DNA of 64,000 nucleotides from Himantopus leucocephalus (lineage: Eukaryota; Chordata; Aves; Charadriiformes; Recurvirostridae), in assembly GCA_003993805.1 (NCBI GenBank), contig RSEF01000001.1, forward strand, positions 144,670,565 through 144,734,564, written 5' to 3'. This document shows, one piece after another, positions 1-11,400 of this stretch. The notes beneath the pieces were generated by a model. That model searched no databases and was not told the origin of the DNA. It saw only the letters and a list, made by a program, of their open reading frames with translations. Every line of letters starts with the position of its first letter. The stretch's first letter is position 1. The translations under genes and the position numbers were made by a program.

Positions 1-1464
1 TGATTCTGTGTTAGAAGCACATTTTAAAAAGACTGTCTTCTGAGAGCTTATCAAGCCTGATTCATTTACTTTGAGGCCATTTCTGTAAGTTGCTGAGGAA
101 GCATATGGTGTTTTCCTTTGATTGTATGAAATAGATTTGCTCGATAAGCCCTCAGAAAGGAGTGGCGTTTCTGCATGGTCTTGAGACGGCGTGTTTGATG
201 GTGACGATAAAGATCAGTTAACTTCATGGGATGCGATAAGGTGGGGGAAGCACAGGCTCCTGTGAAGCGTGCAGTGTCCGTCTCAGGAGACCTGGTGGCC
301 GTGTTTGAGCCATGCTGCTGCCTGAGTCGTGGCCAAGCCTCGTGGTCGGCCTGTGGCTGTGAAGGTGCTGCTAGATGCTTGCCACCGGCCCTGACGTGAC
401 TTTGGGGGTTCAATCTGAGCAGGGCTCCCAGTAATACTGCGGGTGTCTGATTTCAGGGCCTTTCCAGGAAGGAAGAGGGACTAGGCACTAGGTGGCAGCA
501 TTATTTTGTTTTAAAATACAGAGGGTGGGCCTGAGCTAAAACCCTTGGACTTCTGTTGAGGTTGGAAAGGTGTTTCCTGCGTTGTTTTTGCATTAGATGG
601 AAACCTGGTATTTGGCACAGAGGAGGAGTTGTCTGTTTTTATTTTTGTTCCCCCCACCTTTCCACTTATGCTGCTTCCTGCTGCATCTCACTGTGTTCCC
701 TGAATAATTCACTAGATACTGATTTAATGTCATTTTGACAGAGGGGAATCAACTTCGTGTTTCAAACAACATTTCAAGTACTTGCACTAACATCTCTTGG
801 CACCAGAGCTCAGGTGCTGAGCGACTGCAGCTGTCTCATTTGCTGCTGTTGTTTCTTGAGTCTGAACATCAAGCCTTTGCCGGGGTCTGAACCATTAACA
901 CTTAATTAGGAGGCATGGCTTGGGGTGGACAGTTACAGACAAGTGCTGTAAGTCTGAGGTGCTGCATCCAAATTTCAGCAAAAATTTTGCCTTGCAGCTG
1001 TTTGTTTAGTGCTGCCCACCCAGTTGGCAGCCTGCAGACTTTCTGCAGCAAGATGACCTTCTTGTGCAAAGAGAAGCTGCTGATATTGCAATGAATGGAG
1101 AATGGAGAAAAAAGCCATGGAAATGGCTTTTTTTCCCAGCCCCAAGTCACAGAGAAGCTTTTGCATCCATCTTAAACTGCGGTGTTTTGTGTTGGGCATG
1201 CTTGGAGCTTGTGGCTGCACCACAACCAAGGAGTCTCCTGGCATGGCACGGTCTGCCTCGTGGTGACCGTGGCAATCGGCAGCAGCTACACCAAAGTCAG
1301 TTGAGGTGCAGCACTGCAAGAGCCCAGGGACCGTCACAGTTTTCGTCTGAGTACATGAGCTTATTCCACATTTCTTGTCTTTGCACAGAGGTGGTACTTA
1401 ACCTTGTTTGCACCCTGTTCTGTCATGGCTGTCTGATATGTTGGTGTCTGCTTTTGTTTTGTAG
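1..1464 (+). other. PHKA2 intron or upstream gene body, no exon recognised
   Basis: Lies upstream of the first PHKA2 exon that could be placed. I looked for the conserved phosphorylase kinase alpha block that normally precedes this part of the protein and did not see it, so those exons are probably left of the window. Short open frames on both strands have no family resemblance. A short TG/GT-rich stretch occurs just after, near 1550. Confidence 0.5.
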
Positions 1465-1512
1465 TTCTCTCATGAGGGCCACTCCATGTCCAGCACCATG
1501 TTCCCTTCCACG
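1465..1512 (+). CDS. PHKA2: Probable PHKA2 exon (16 codons, Ser-rich linker)
   Basis: A 48-nt segment follows a pyrimidine-rich acceptor (cttttgttttgtag) and precedes a donor (cg|gtaaaa). It is phase 0 at both ends, so it joins in frame to the next exon at 3374. It reads [16 protein letters not shown], a Ser/Thr-rich stretch with a GHS motif resembling the variable linker in phosphorylase kinase alpha subunits, a region known for alternative splicing. No long conserved block supports it, so it could be a chance splice pair. Confidence 0.45.
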
Positions 1513-4500
1513 GTAAAACACCGTCTGCAGCTCTGCACCTGCTCTTCACTGTGTGTGTGTGCGCAAGGCTCTTAGCTCTAGACACCTCCCAGTGGCTTCT
1601 CCTGTGTAAAAATTGTTTCCAATCCCTACCTCTTTGTTTTGTTCATGTTCCTTGAGAACCAATTCTCATTAGTAATCTTTTAATAGAAGTTGAGTCTTGC
1701 GTTTAGATCCACTTAGTTCTTCTGAAGCTTAAGCAGTTGTAGCAGATAAAGCACTATAGCAGATTTAGCTACTTGATAGTGGATTACGTTACAGGTGTCA
1801 TCAGTATTTAAAAGTAATGAAACATTGATAAATGCTGACAGTCTGTGGACATTAATGAACCCAGAACAGGTTCAGGTTGCTGAGATGGGGTGTATAGGCA
1901 TGGGTGTCTCCTCATGCAGTCATCTTCTTTCAAGGCAGAAAACTGTAGCTCTTCTTAAGCTCTCACTGCTAAGAAGGAAGATAATTGTTTAAATATTTTA
2001 CCAAGAGAAGCCTCAACAATTTAAAGTAAGTCTGAGGCTCCAAATCTATTATGAAGAGACAAAAAGCTTGCAGCTACTTGTGCACTTTAAACCGGCAGTT
2101 GTGATTCATGGTTCTTCGCATCTGCAGGCTTGCTGTCGATGGCACACCCCCCAGGTGTCCTAAATACACAGCTGCAGAGCACCACTAGTCTTGTGGCCTG
2201 GCCTGACAACTGCCAGGTTGCTGTTGCCTCTCTCTTCCCACATACCAGTGCAGAAAGGCAGGCTTCAACTGTGCATTTGATTCAAGTGCACAGAATTGTT
2301 CAGCGAGTTCTTTGCTTCTCTGAGCCAGCTGAGCAGCCAGATTAATTATTGTACGCAGATGGATTCCTCTACTTTGGCACCCACCCTCCTGCTGACCTCC
2401 TGCATCCTCTAGTTCTGCCCAACGGGGTGGAGGAAGTTCTGTTTCGGTGTGCAGTGGAAAGGAATAGTATGCACCGAGCCATCAAGGGAACACCACCTGT
2501 GCCTCACTGACACCAATAGGAGTGAATATGGACTTTGTTTGCATTTGCAGAGCGTGGCTGTGTAGAGCCTACCCTTTGCAAACGTACAGTTTTCATTCCT
2601 ATTTCCCACCGTCCCCAGTACTTTGCTCAGGCAGTTCCTTACTCAGAGATGATGGGATTTGTGATGTGGCTGTTAGTGAAGTCCTTTCTGGGCTGAAAGT
2701 AGTAAGTGTGCAAAAAGGAATGAGGAAGCAGAAGAGCATAGTCTTGGGAGTGCAAAGAGTAGGCAGACTGTGTACGTGGAAATGGGAACAAGAATTCGGT
2801 GGTAGTGTCACAACTTTGAAGATGATTTGCTGCCTAATTTAGTCTCCAGGTCTGGTAGAGTAAAATAATAGAGCAATAGTGACAGTAAAGGAAACAAGAC
2901 TGATACTGATAGAGAGTCTTAATGAAGTCAATTTTTAATCTGCTTATTTTAATGGAGCTTTTTGCATGGAGGACCTCTCTTGCTGGACTCAAGGACCCAT
3001 TGGTTCTTCTATGACACAGTGCGAAGTCCAAGTCAGATCTACCTGCAGATCCCACCATCTTGCACACCAGTGGCACTGCCCTGGCAGCCAACTCATACTT
3101 GCTAAAATAGTCAGGCCTTGTGTTGAACCAAGCAGTGAAGTTTACTGGGTTATGCCTTGTTTGAATGGCTTGCCTGTTTTGAAGTACTGGAGAAGTGAAG
3201 CTTGTTGTGAAGGGGGGAGAAAGGGATCGTCCTGCTCCGTCATCTTGTATGACATCGTGGCCTGTATTTTTTCCCTGGTTGTGAGGTGGCATTGTAACAG
3301 AAAGATGTATTCACCAGGAGTAGCACTCAGGGTGGTAGAAAGCAACTCACCAAGGCTTTTATGTTTCTTACAGAGGGGCAGTACTCCATCGTCTCCCACT
3401 AGTACTTCTCCTACTGGCTCCAATGGAGACACGAGCTGGGGTGACCGAAAAGGGCAGTGGCTGCGCAGAAGGAGGCTTGATGGTGCTATTAACAGAGTTC
3501 CTGTTGGCTTTTATGAGAAAGTGTGGAAAATCCTTCAGAAGGTAAGTTGACAGCTGTGGAGGACAGGAAGCAAGCAAACTGTACTTGTGAAGGTGGTGGT
3601 CCAGAGGTGGCATGTTGCCGGGAGTTGAAGTTGGTCTTCAGCTGGAAGACTGGTGGAAACTAGAGTCATTAGTAGGAGTATGTCTCTTGAACATAAAAGG
3701 GCTCCATTAACACAAGTTCACGTGTTGTTTGAAAGTGTGCTTTTCTCTGAAACCACCGGCACTGAATTTCAGCTGAACGATTGTGTTCCACTACTGTCTG
3801 TTTTGCATCACCCATGGCCTAATGCAAGTTGTGGTCAGTGCCGCTGAGGGGCATGCCAGTGCAGTGCAGTTTATGCGCTCCAGTTCAGAAAGGCTGTGAG
3901 AACTGAAGTAGGAAACTGCACCGACTCTTCCAAAATGTTTTGAGATCTCTTGCTGGCTCTTCTGAACTGTATGGAATTCTTAACATTTTTTTTGTTTGTT
4001 TTAAAGTCAAAAGTAAGTCCTTGCCAACACCGTGGATATCAGGGGTATAGAAATGTGTTGAAGCAGCTCTCCAGGAAGGAGTAGAGGGAAATTAGGAATT
4101 TTTACTCATTTCAGAGTGATTATGCACCTGCTCCTCTGCTTTGCTGGATGAAAGCCAGCATTCAGCACCTTGCGGCACTGAGCTGTTCGTGCCTACACAG
4201 TTGGGAAAGATTTGCATCACCAGCTCAGGTTGATTTTGGTTGTCCTTCTAAAATCACTTATGCTGAAGCTGTTAGTGTTGATGTCAGCCAAGATGAGTCA
4301 TATATGGCTATTTACTAATGGGATCTTTCAGTAGAGTGAGCATCACTTCTCTCCTGACCTAACATAATAGCTGGGAGTATTGGAATGGGTTTCTGGGTAT
4401 TAAAATCAATTGTGCTTATTTAAGTTGTCTTCAGTATTTCATTCTTAAGCTCTCTTTGGACTATTCATGGAAACTCTCTCTTCTGCCTTGTGCAGTTTTG

Positions 4501-7463
4501 TACCTCAGATGCCCAGATGTGTCATTCCTTAGCCTGCCTTCTCACCATTTAGGTTTTGTCACTCTTTTGTTTTATACCATTTGGTATTTCTACCACCACC
4601 TCTCCCCCACTGTTGGTGGCCCGTGTCCAAGCACCACAACACGTTGACATCCTTGAGCTGTGGTGCTCTGGATATAAATCACTTAACTAAATGTTGTTTT
4701 AGTGAAAATGAAAAATAAAGGTTCTGACTTCCATGGTCTATTGTTGTGTTTTTGTATTATCTTTTATTTCTACATCCTTTCCCAGACAATGTTCTCATTG
4801 ATTTGTTTTCCTCCTTTGTGTGCTTCTTGCTGTCATGGCTCTCTGAGTACTTTCTTCCCCTTCAGTAGCTGGACCACAACACAGCACACTCTCTACGTGT
4901 CACGTCAGGCAATTTCTAAAGTTTGCCAGATTGCATAATAATTCAAAGGTGAAATAATATTTTTAGCAGGTTTTATTGTTGTTGTTTGGGGTTTTTTGTG
5001 GATCTTCGTGTTGTGGTGTTTTTTTTTTTTAACTAAGGGTTGTTACATATTGGCTGATATCAGAGAACACTCAGATTTCCTTGCAAGAACTGTCATTTCT
5101 GTTGATTGTCAAAATGTTGTTTCAGTGCCATGGTCTGTCCATTGATGGATACGTCCTTCCTTCTTCAACCACCAGAGAGGTACAGTAAAATGCCAACATT
5201 TTTCTAGCCCCGTGACTGAATGTTCGGTTTGACAGTGTAAGATGCAGCCCGGCTGCTGTTGCAGATCCTTGGTTTTTAAGAAGGTTAGAAGATCTGGACC
5301 CTTCCCTCCAGCACTTGTGCCAGCTTCCCCGGGGCTGTGCAGATGAGTTCCTGCCAGGCAGGCCTGGGGTGGGTTTGTGGCAGGTTTTCCCCTTTGCCAA
5401 GACTGCCCTCTGCATGCCTTCACTGACCCCGTGCGCCCACGGAGCAGTGCTTGGAAGAGGGTGGCCGATGGCAGTTCTTCGGGCAGGGTGAGGAGAAAAC
5501 GGCGGCCTTGTTGGAATAAAGCAGACATGTTGCCTGCCACTTTTTTTTTTTTTTTTTTAATATGCTGCAACAGCAGCCAGTGCATTTTGGCATCACAGTC
5601 TCAAAAGTAAATACCAATTAAGGATGATTGTTTCTAACCAAAGCTTTGACACTTAAAATCCCTAACCTTTCCTTGCATTTTTTTTGTCCTTAGTTGGATT
5701 GCCACTCTGTGTGTAGGCTCTCTGGCAAGTTTTGAATTCACATCTATAATACAAACTCTTGCGAACAGTAATCACATCAGCGCAAGAGAGGTGCTTGTGT
5801 GCCTGAGACTGTTTTCCTGTCTTGTTCCTTCAGATTTGTCCCTGGCTTCCTTCTTTTCTGAGGGACAGTGGTAGCAGCTGAAGAGAGGAGCTGGAATTTT
5901 CTGCCAAATTTAAACCTTTTTTTTTTTTTTTTTTTCCAGAATGGAGAGCTTTATTTATTCCTATTGTGTAGATAAATAGGCTTATATTTTTAGCCTGTCA
6001 GACCTAGACACTATCTAATTTTGCTGTTTAAAGGAATCAAACCTCCTAAGGCAGCAGCCTTTCACATAACACCCATAGAGCTGTGCCAGTGCAAGTTAGG
6101 CTGCTCTACAAACAATATAGCTGTATCTCTGTGTGGAAAAGCATTCACTCTGAGCAGGGGGTTATTTTTAAATCTTGACAGTAATTTTGGCTTTGCAACT
6201 AACCTGCGATGCCAGAAAGATACTTAAAGGCAGAATGCGTGAGACCGCAGCATGAGGAGCAAAGAGTTAATTTGCCAGCTAAGAATCATCAGCAGTCCGG
6301 TATGCGTAACTTCAGTGTGTGTGTGTGATGGTTTGCAGGGCTGGAGCAGTCTTCTGGAAGTTGCATAACTGTTTGCAGGATCAGGGCTTAGCAACACAAA
6401 AAGTTTCTGTAAGTGCTAAAGCTGCACAAACATTTTGTTCGCTTCAGTCAGCCTACCCCCATGTGCAGAGAGGAGCATATGTTCAAGTGCTTGCAGGATG
6501 TGGGGAACTAGTCTTTTGCATTTGTCAGTTTTTCTTCCCGTTTCTCCTCAAACTTGCCAGATGACCCCGTGCGAAATCAAGTTTGCTGTGCACGTGGAGT
6601 CGGTGCTGAACCACGTACCCCAGCCCGAGTACAGGCAGCTCTTGGTGGAAGCTATTCTCGTTCTCACATTCCTCTCTGACATCGAGGTGAACAGCATTGG
6701 GGGCATCATCCACGTGGATCGAATCGTGCACATGGCCAATGACCTGTTTCTGCAGGAGCTGGTGAGTTCAAAGGGCAGCGGTGAGAAGCCTCCGCATTTG
6801 AAAATTGTCCCCTGTCCCTTTTTTAATACGTGGGATGAGCTTGATTATTTATTTTTTTTCCTTATGCTTTCCCCTGCAAAGACAGACCAAATCACTTAAG
6901 TATCTTCTGGAAATATATTTGGAAAACTAATTTAAGAATTGTGGGAGATTTAGAGGGAATAAAATCGTAGCGGCTAACAAGCTCTGAAGTAAGTGGGTAG
7001 ACTGAAGTGAAGTTTTCCTTCACTAAAGCCTTAGAATTACCAATATTTGAGTAATCCCACCCTCCCAAAGGACAAAAAGCTGTGAAGTTATATGTTCCTC
7101 ATTTACTTACGCTGATCCGACTAAGTCATGTGGGTCCTATAATAGTCCTAATTAAGGTTTTCATGAGGGAAAGGAGAATTGCTTTCAGTATTCAGCACAA
7201 ATACAAAATCGTCATGTGGCGGGGTTTTTTTCCCAATAAATAAGCATGCATGCCTAACTGCCCCTACTTCTTTGCTTGTGTCTTTTCAGAAGTCATTCGG
7301 AGCTACTGGTAGTATCTTGGAGAAAGACGTAGCCACAGGAATTTGCCACTTTTTTTATGACAGCGCTCCAAGCGGGGCCTATGGCACCATGACGTACCTA
7401 ACAAAAGCCATAATTATTTATTTACATGATTTCCTGCCTAGCACGGGCTGCGCGATGCAATAA
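1465..7463 (+). CDS. PHKA2: PHKA2 3' end: phosphorylase b kinase regulatory subunit alpha, liver form (partial gene, join of exons)
   Basis: Partial gene: join(1465..1512, 3374..3541, 5126..5179, 6561..6761, 7290..7463), the first segment being less certain. The product is the alpha regulatory subunit of the (alpha beta gamma delta)4 phosphorylase kinase, which activates glycogen phosphorylase in the cytosol. The secure exons give 198 residues: a Ser/Thr/Pro-rich linker, then a basic [16 protein letters not shown] block, [18 protein letters not shown], a [17 protein letters not shown] block, and a tail with [20 protein letters not shown] ending in CAMQ, a CaaX farnesylation box. All exon joins keep frame and have GT/AG sites. 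Features such as SIGGIIHVD and [23 protein letters not shown] match the liver isoform (PHKA2) rather than the muscle form PHKA1, from memory. The PPEF1 neighbour supports this. The gene is convergent with PPEF1; most of its coding sequence lies outside the window. Confidence 0.93.
1513..3373 (+). other. PHKA2 intron, nothing recognised
   Basis: Intron between the probable small exon and the first secure exon. No repeat family or RNA gene was recognised. Open frames on both strands show no protein family features. Confidence 0.5.
3374..3541 (+). CDS. PHKA2: PHKA2 exon: Ser/Pro linker and basic [13 protein letters not shown] block
   Basis: 168 nt, 56 codons, phase 0 to 0. The acceptor is ttatgtttcttacag and the donor aag|gtaagt. 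It begins with a Ser/Thr/Pro-rich linker ([19 protein letters not shown]) and continues with [20 protein letters not shown], then [10 protein letters not shown], which is highly conserved in phosphorylase kinase alpha subunits. The linker is the variable part and carries potential phosphorylation sites. Confidence 0.93.
3542..5125 (+). other. PHKA2 intron
   Basis: No coding or RNA feature recognised. A short T-run near 5019-5030 and TG-rich sequence near 4978-5015 are the only low-complexity parts. Confidence 0.6.
5126..5179 (+). CDS. PHKA2: PHKA2 exon: [18 protein letters not shown]
   Basis: 54 nt, 18 codons, phase 0 to 0, too short to be picked up by ORF length. The acceptor is gttgtttcag and the donor gag|gtacag. 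The translation is essentially identical to the family's conserved [16 protein letters not shown] segment and joins the RRRRLDG exon to the MTPCEIKF exon. Confidence 0.95.
5180..6560 (+). other. PHKA2 intron with two poly-T tracts
   Basis: Contains homopolymer T runs at 5541-5558 (18 T) and 5917-5935 (19 T). Either may be the reverse complement of a retroposon A-tail, but no flanking element was recognised. Confidence 0.6.
6561..6761 (+). CDS. PHKA2: PHKA2 exon: [17 protein letters not shown] block
   Basis: 201 nt, 67 codons, phase 0 to 0. The acceptor is tcctcaaacttgccag and the donor ctg|gtgagt. It covers the strongly conserved C-terminal domain: [41 protein letters not shown] and ANDLFLQE. 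This domain contributes to contacts with the catalytic gamma subunit and calmodulin in the holoenzyme (family knowledge). The GGIIHVD variant is typical of the liver isoform. Confidence 0.96.
6762..7289 (+). other. PHKA2 last intron
   Basis: Nothing recognised apart from normal splice sites at both ends (gtgagt; cttgtgtcttttcag). Confidence 0.65.
7290..7463 (+). CDS. PHKA2: PHKA2 terminal coding exon with CaaX box
   Basis: 174 nt including the TAA stop at 7461-7463. It begins [13 protein letters not shown] and contains [20 protein letters not shown]. The last four residues are CAMQ, a CaaX motif expected to be farnesylated, as known for phosphorylase kinase alpha and beta subunits. This fixes the true C-terminus of the gene. 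Confidence 0.97.
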   Translation, partial: KSFGATGSILEKDVATGICHFFYDSAPSGAYGTMTYLTKAIIIYLHDFLPSTGCAMQ

Positions 7464-8368
7464 GCGACGCCTCATGGGGGAGGAGAGGCTCAGAAGCCCT
7501 TTCTCCCCATTCCGCTCTCACGAACCTCCTGTTCAGTTGCTGCGTGTGTGTGTGCTGTGCACTACCTCAGCGTTCTACACCAGTCGTCATGCTACGTGCA
7601 CGCCTACCTGCGGGGGACAGGCCGGGGGAATTTGGCCCGGTTTTAAGAGAGTGTGTGAGAAATAACAAATAATGAGGCTTATTCTGCCCAAAGTGCATAA
7701 ATTTAATTCATATTAAATGAGCAAGAATTATACAGTTCTGCCAAGGGGAAAACAGATTACTCTGTGGAGATCAAAAGGCATAATAAAACGAGGGAGCTGT
7801 ATCTCGGGCATAAAGTCTCCCAAATAAGGGAAGTGATGGAATTCATTAATTTTTCTCCTGCTGTGTGTAAATGTACATCATTGTGAATCACTAATGCACA
7901 GTGTGAAACATCCGGGGAAATGTAAATCAGAGGAATAGGAATAACTTGAAATAACCAGGTGATACTTCTAATACACGTTCCCCCTGATTCTCATCTCATT
8001 TGCACCTAATCAGTGCAGGGCTAACACCGGTGGAGACAAATGTCTTACATTATCCACTAATTTGAGAGGATAGCCTCACTCAGGAAGCTTCGTCTGTCTT
8101 TAATCGGAACAAAATAGCTTCTGTCCCTGCATCCCTGAGGCTTTGGAGGCAAAATCTCAAGACTCCTGCTTCTCCAAGGTGACAGACAGTTTTATGCCTG
8201 TAATCCCTTCCTCTGAATGGAGCAAGATAAACCTCTTTCACTCGAGCACCCTTTCCAAGTCTTCCGATCCTTTCCCTTGCAAATAGCCTCAGAGTTAAGA
8301 ATGGCGTAATTGCCACCCTTCCAGTGCAGCACGAGTTTATGGAAGGCTTTGATGTTTCTCTTTTTTTT
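7464..8368 (+). other. PHKA2: PHKA2 3' UTR (start secure, end uncertain) and AT-rich flank
   Basis: Follows the stop codon. Possible poly(A) signals are ATTAAA at 7712-7717 and AATAAA at 7782-7787; a TG-rich stretch (ctgctgtgtgtaaatg) near 7859 could be a downstream element. Further AATAAA copies at about 11741 and 12029 would fit a longer UTR, so the true end is not decided. About 7660-8010 is AT-rich and dense in homeodomain-like cores (see findings). Confidence 0.5.
7782..7787 (+). terminator. Candidate PHKA2 poly(A) signal AATAAA
   Basis: First canonical AATAAA downstream of the PHKA2 stop, about 320 nt away. Supported only by the hexamer and a TG-rich stretch about 70 nt further on, which is rather distant. 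Later copies exist. Confidence 0.35.
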
Positions 8369-8468
8369 NNNNNNNNNNNNNNNNNNNNNNNNNNNNNNNN
8401 NNNNNNNNNNNNNNNNNNNNNNNNNNNNNNNNNNNNNNNNNNNNNNNNNNNNNNNNNNNNNNNNNNNN
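8369..8468. other. Assembly gap, 100 N
   Basis: Exactly 100 Ns, the conventional length for a gap of unknown size. It follows directly after a run of eight Ts, suggesting the break fell in a homopolymer or retroposon tail. Frames running through it are meaningless. Confidence 0.98.
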
Positions 8469-11400
8469 AAAGTTGCACTTGTCACGCGTAGTTAGAGATG
8501 TGCTGCCTGGAAGTCTCCCTTCAGACAGCTCCCGGGTCATTCCCTGTGCCTTGAATCTGCCCACTGAAAAGCAGTTTCTGCGGCTGCTCTGAGCTGCGGC
8601 AAGGAGAGTAGGTGTGTGCTGCAGGGAAATGGCTCTGGGGCTAGTTAAACTGAAAACAGAGGTAGGCTGCCTCTGGAGGGGAAAGCCCTGCTTTACCCCA
8701 GGCACCAGCTTTCCTTGTGCTGGCACTGCTGGTTTTGCCGCCAGCCAGCACGCATCTGGCTGACGGCTGAGGAAAGTGGCTGTAGCTTTAGCCTGTCCCG
8801 TGGCCGCAGGCTCCCTCAGGAGCATGGAGGTGTGTGGGCACTGCCGCTGTGCCGGCAGAGAGGATCAGAGCGGTTCTGCCTTGCCAGGTAGAGGGGAAAA
8901 GAGTAGATGCGGCCTGAAAAAATTAAGAATTCTCTGTATTAATAAGCCTGATAAGGATACCGCTGTGAAATTCCCCTCTACTCTTTCAAAACATAACTAT
9001 TCCATTTTTACAGGACTTGAAAACTTTTTTTTTTTTTTGTAATAATAGTTATGTGGTGCTTTTAAGAACGAGGGGTTTGGTTCCAGTTTTATACAGATAC
9101 CTGAAATACTTTGATGAAAGGAGGGAAGTAAACCCTTTGTCTCACTTGCCAGTCACCAGCCCCCATGGTCGCGGGGAGGCTCAGCTCCCCATGGCTGTGC
9201 CACCACGGCTGCTGTCCCTCTACAGAGTCGCTGCTGCTGTAGCAACGTGCGGACACAGGCTCAAGAGAGCGGAGGTGTGGGAGGCCTTAGGAGGTGATTT
9301 CATGTTTTTGCAGCGACCAGGAGAGTTTGGCAGCCCGGAGGCCTGGCAGCCCTCGGACGGGATGGTCGGAGGGAGACGCGTGCTGTGTTAACCACCGTGA
9401 AAAGTGTGGGCCTGTTGAAGGGCTGGTGTAAAGGTGCGGTTCAGGTACAATTAGCACGTGGATGTGGAAGTCGTTTTACTGGCATGGTGCCTGTTTTGTA
9501 GGGTTTTGCCTTCATTATGATTTTTTTTCTTTTTTTTTTTTCCCTTTTTGTATGTATTGTGAGAGATCACTTGGCTTGTTTCCCAGTAAATGAAAGTAAA
9601 ATCCTTTGTCTAGTTTAAGCAGCCAGATGGGACAGTGCGAAGCGTGAGCACACAAGAGCCGCTGTGATGGTTTCTTGTTCTATCCGGTATTATACGAAAA
9701 GTCAGTAGTAGCAGTTATTATTGCTTTTCTTGTTGAATCCTAGATTGAGAGAGATGCAAGATGATTTTCCCTCAGACTCTTGATTTATTTATTTTTATTT
9801 TACCTACAGTGTGATCTTATTTTCAGAAACAAGAAGGGTGATGTAGTTGGTTTTACGTGCAGCTGCAGTTGAAGTCTAAAGCAATCGAGCCTACGGCCAA
9901 ACATACCTGGACACCCCTTCACACGTTTTCGGGTTTTTTTTTTAATGGGAGTATCATTGGTGTCTTTGATTTGAAATTCATACAGTGGCAAGGGTGCGCG
10001 CCCAGTTAGAATACCTGACGACTTTGCAGTTTGTGCGGGGATGAGCTAATAGGCAGAGGCTCGACTTGGCTGTCAGGCTGCCCAGGGGAGCCAGCAGAGG
10101 ATGGCACGGCCAACTCCAAGTCCCTGGAAGTTCATTTACGGAAAGGAGGCACAGGTAAACAGATGCATCCTGTGCTTCGGAAACGAGGGCATTAATGAAT
10201 TAAAGTAGACCCACCTGGGACCTGCTCTGGTCTTTCCGGTCTGGCGGGCACTGCTGCCCTAAGCAGTTTGCAGCTGCGGGGACAGAAGCACCTACAGAGC
10301 TCTGGGGGGCAGCCAGGCGTGCCTGCAAACGGGGATGGCACTGGTCAGGGCCACTGGCCTGAATAAGTAGCTGTGTCCCGCTCGGAGCACACACCGCCTG
10401 CTGGCCCCAGCCCAGCTCCTGCAGGCCGGCGCCCTCCCTGCTCGCTGCATCACGTCTGTTCCCTTCCCCCTGCTGCTGTGCGAAGGACGCAGGTTTGTCA
10501 AACGAGACAGATCAAAAGTGGCATTGATCCCCCTCGGCTGCTGCTCCTACAAGTAGATGCAAAAACCTAATGGTTGCGGTGCACAATCTGTCTGGCTCCT
10601 GTCCTGCTAACTGTGGTGTACTTCCTTGGGGAAAGAGCCCTGCTTTTTCCTGGGAGGAGAAGGGGAGCTGCGCAGTCCCTACCAGTCCTAAAACGAGGTG
10701 GTCACTTTCCATGGTGGGTAGCGAAACACCTGCGCCGCAGCCCTGCGGGCACGGGGCACTGCAGAGCTGTGTCACCCCTCTGGCGGCAGCCAGCGGCTTG
10801 GGTGAAACAGGAGCCCAGGTCAGTCCAGGTCCAACACTGGGCACTTTCTGCTGTGGACCAGAGGTCGGAGCAGAGTTGCCCAGAAAGTGGGAGAAAGGTG
10901 GCACCAGTGGTGGCGTCTGTACCTGTAGGGCAAGAGCTTGGGCACTCAGCTGCAGACTGATTCAGTCCCTGCTCAAAGGACCGCTCACAGCTGTAACAGT
11001 AAGTAGCTGCTGCAAAAATAGTGGGATTAAAAAAAAAAAAAAGATTGGGGGTGGGGGTTACAGAAGGAAAGGTTCAGCTTTAACAGTTTGGATTTAAGTA
11101 CAAGTAGCTGGGTGCTCTCCCACTTCCAGTTTTAGTCTGGAGTGGCTTTTATTCCTGGCATTAGATGGTTCACAGTTACTCCCCCTGCCGCCCCCCTTCT
11201 TCTGTGAGGGGTAAGGAAGGGGCTGTTGTGAGCCGCCAGCAGCTGACAGGGCAGGCACTCTTCTTTTTTGGCTCGATGACTCAGCTCCTCTCACACTTCA
11301 GTGCGGCATCCCTGAAAGCCTCTTCTCGCTGCCTGCTGCAGGACGCGCTGCGTTGCCTCCTTACCTTTACAGCACGTCTCATCGAGTGATCCCTTAAGGC

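Noticed and set aside
1064..1516. 150-codon plus-strand frame overlapping the probable PHKA2 exon
   Set aside because: It is in a different frame from the exon, has no family resemblance and crosses the splice acceptor.
8080..8825. Several frames running through the N gap
   Set aside because: They depend on unknown bases and are not real coding evidence.
10512..11097. Three long overlapping frames of 128-175 codons in the PHKA2-PPEF1 spacer
   Set aside because: GC-rich chance frames on both strands with low-complexity ends (poly-Lys from a poly-A run) and no homology.
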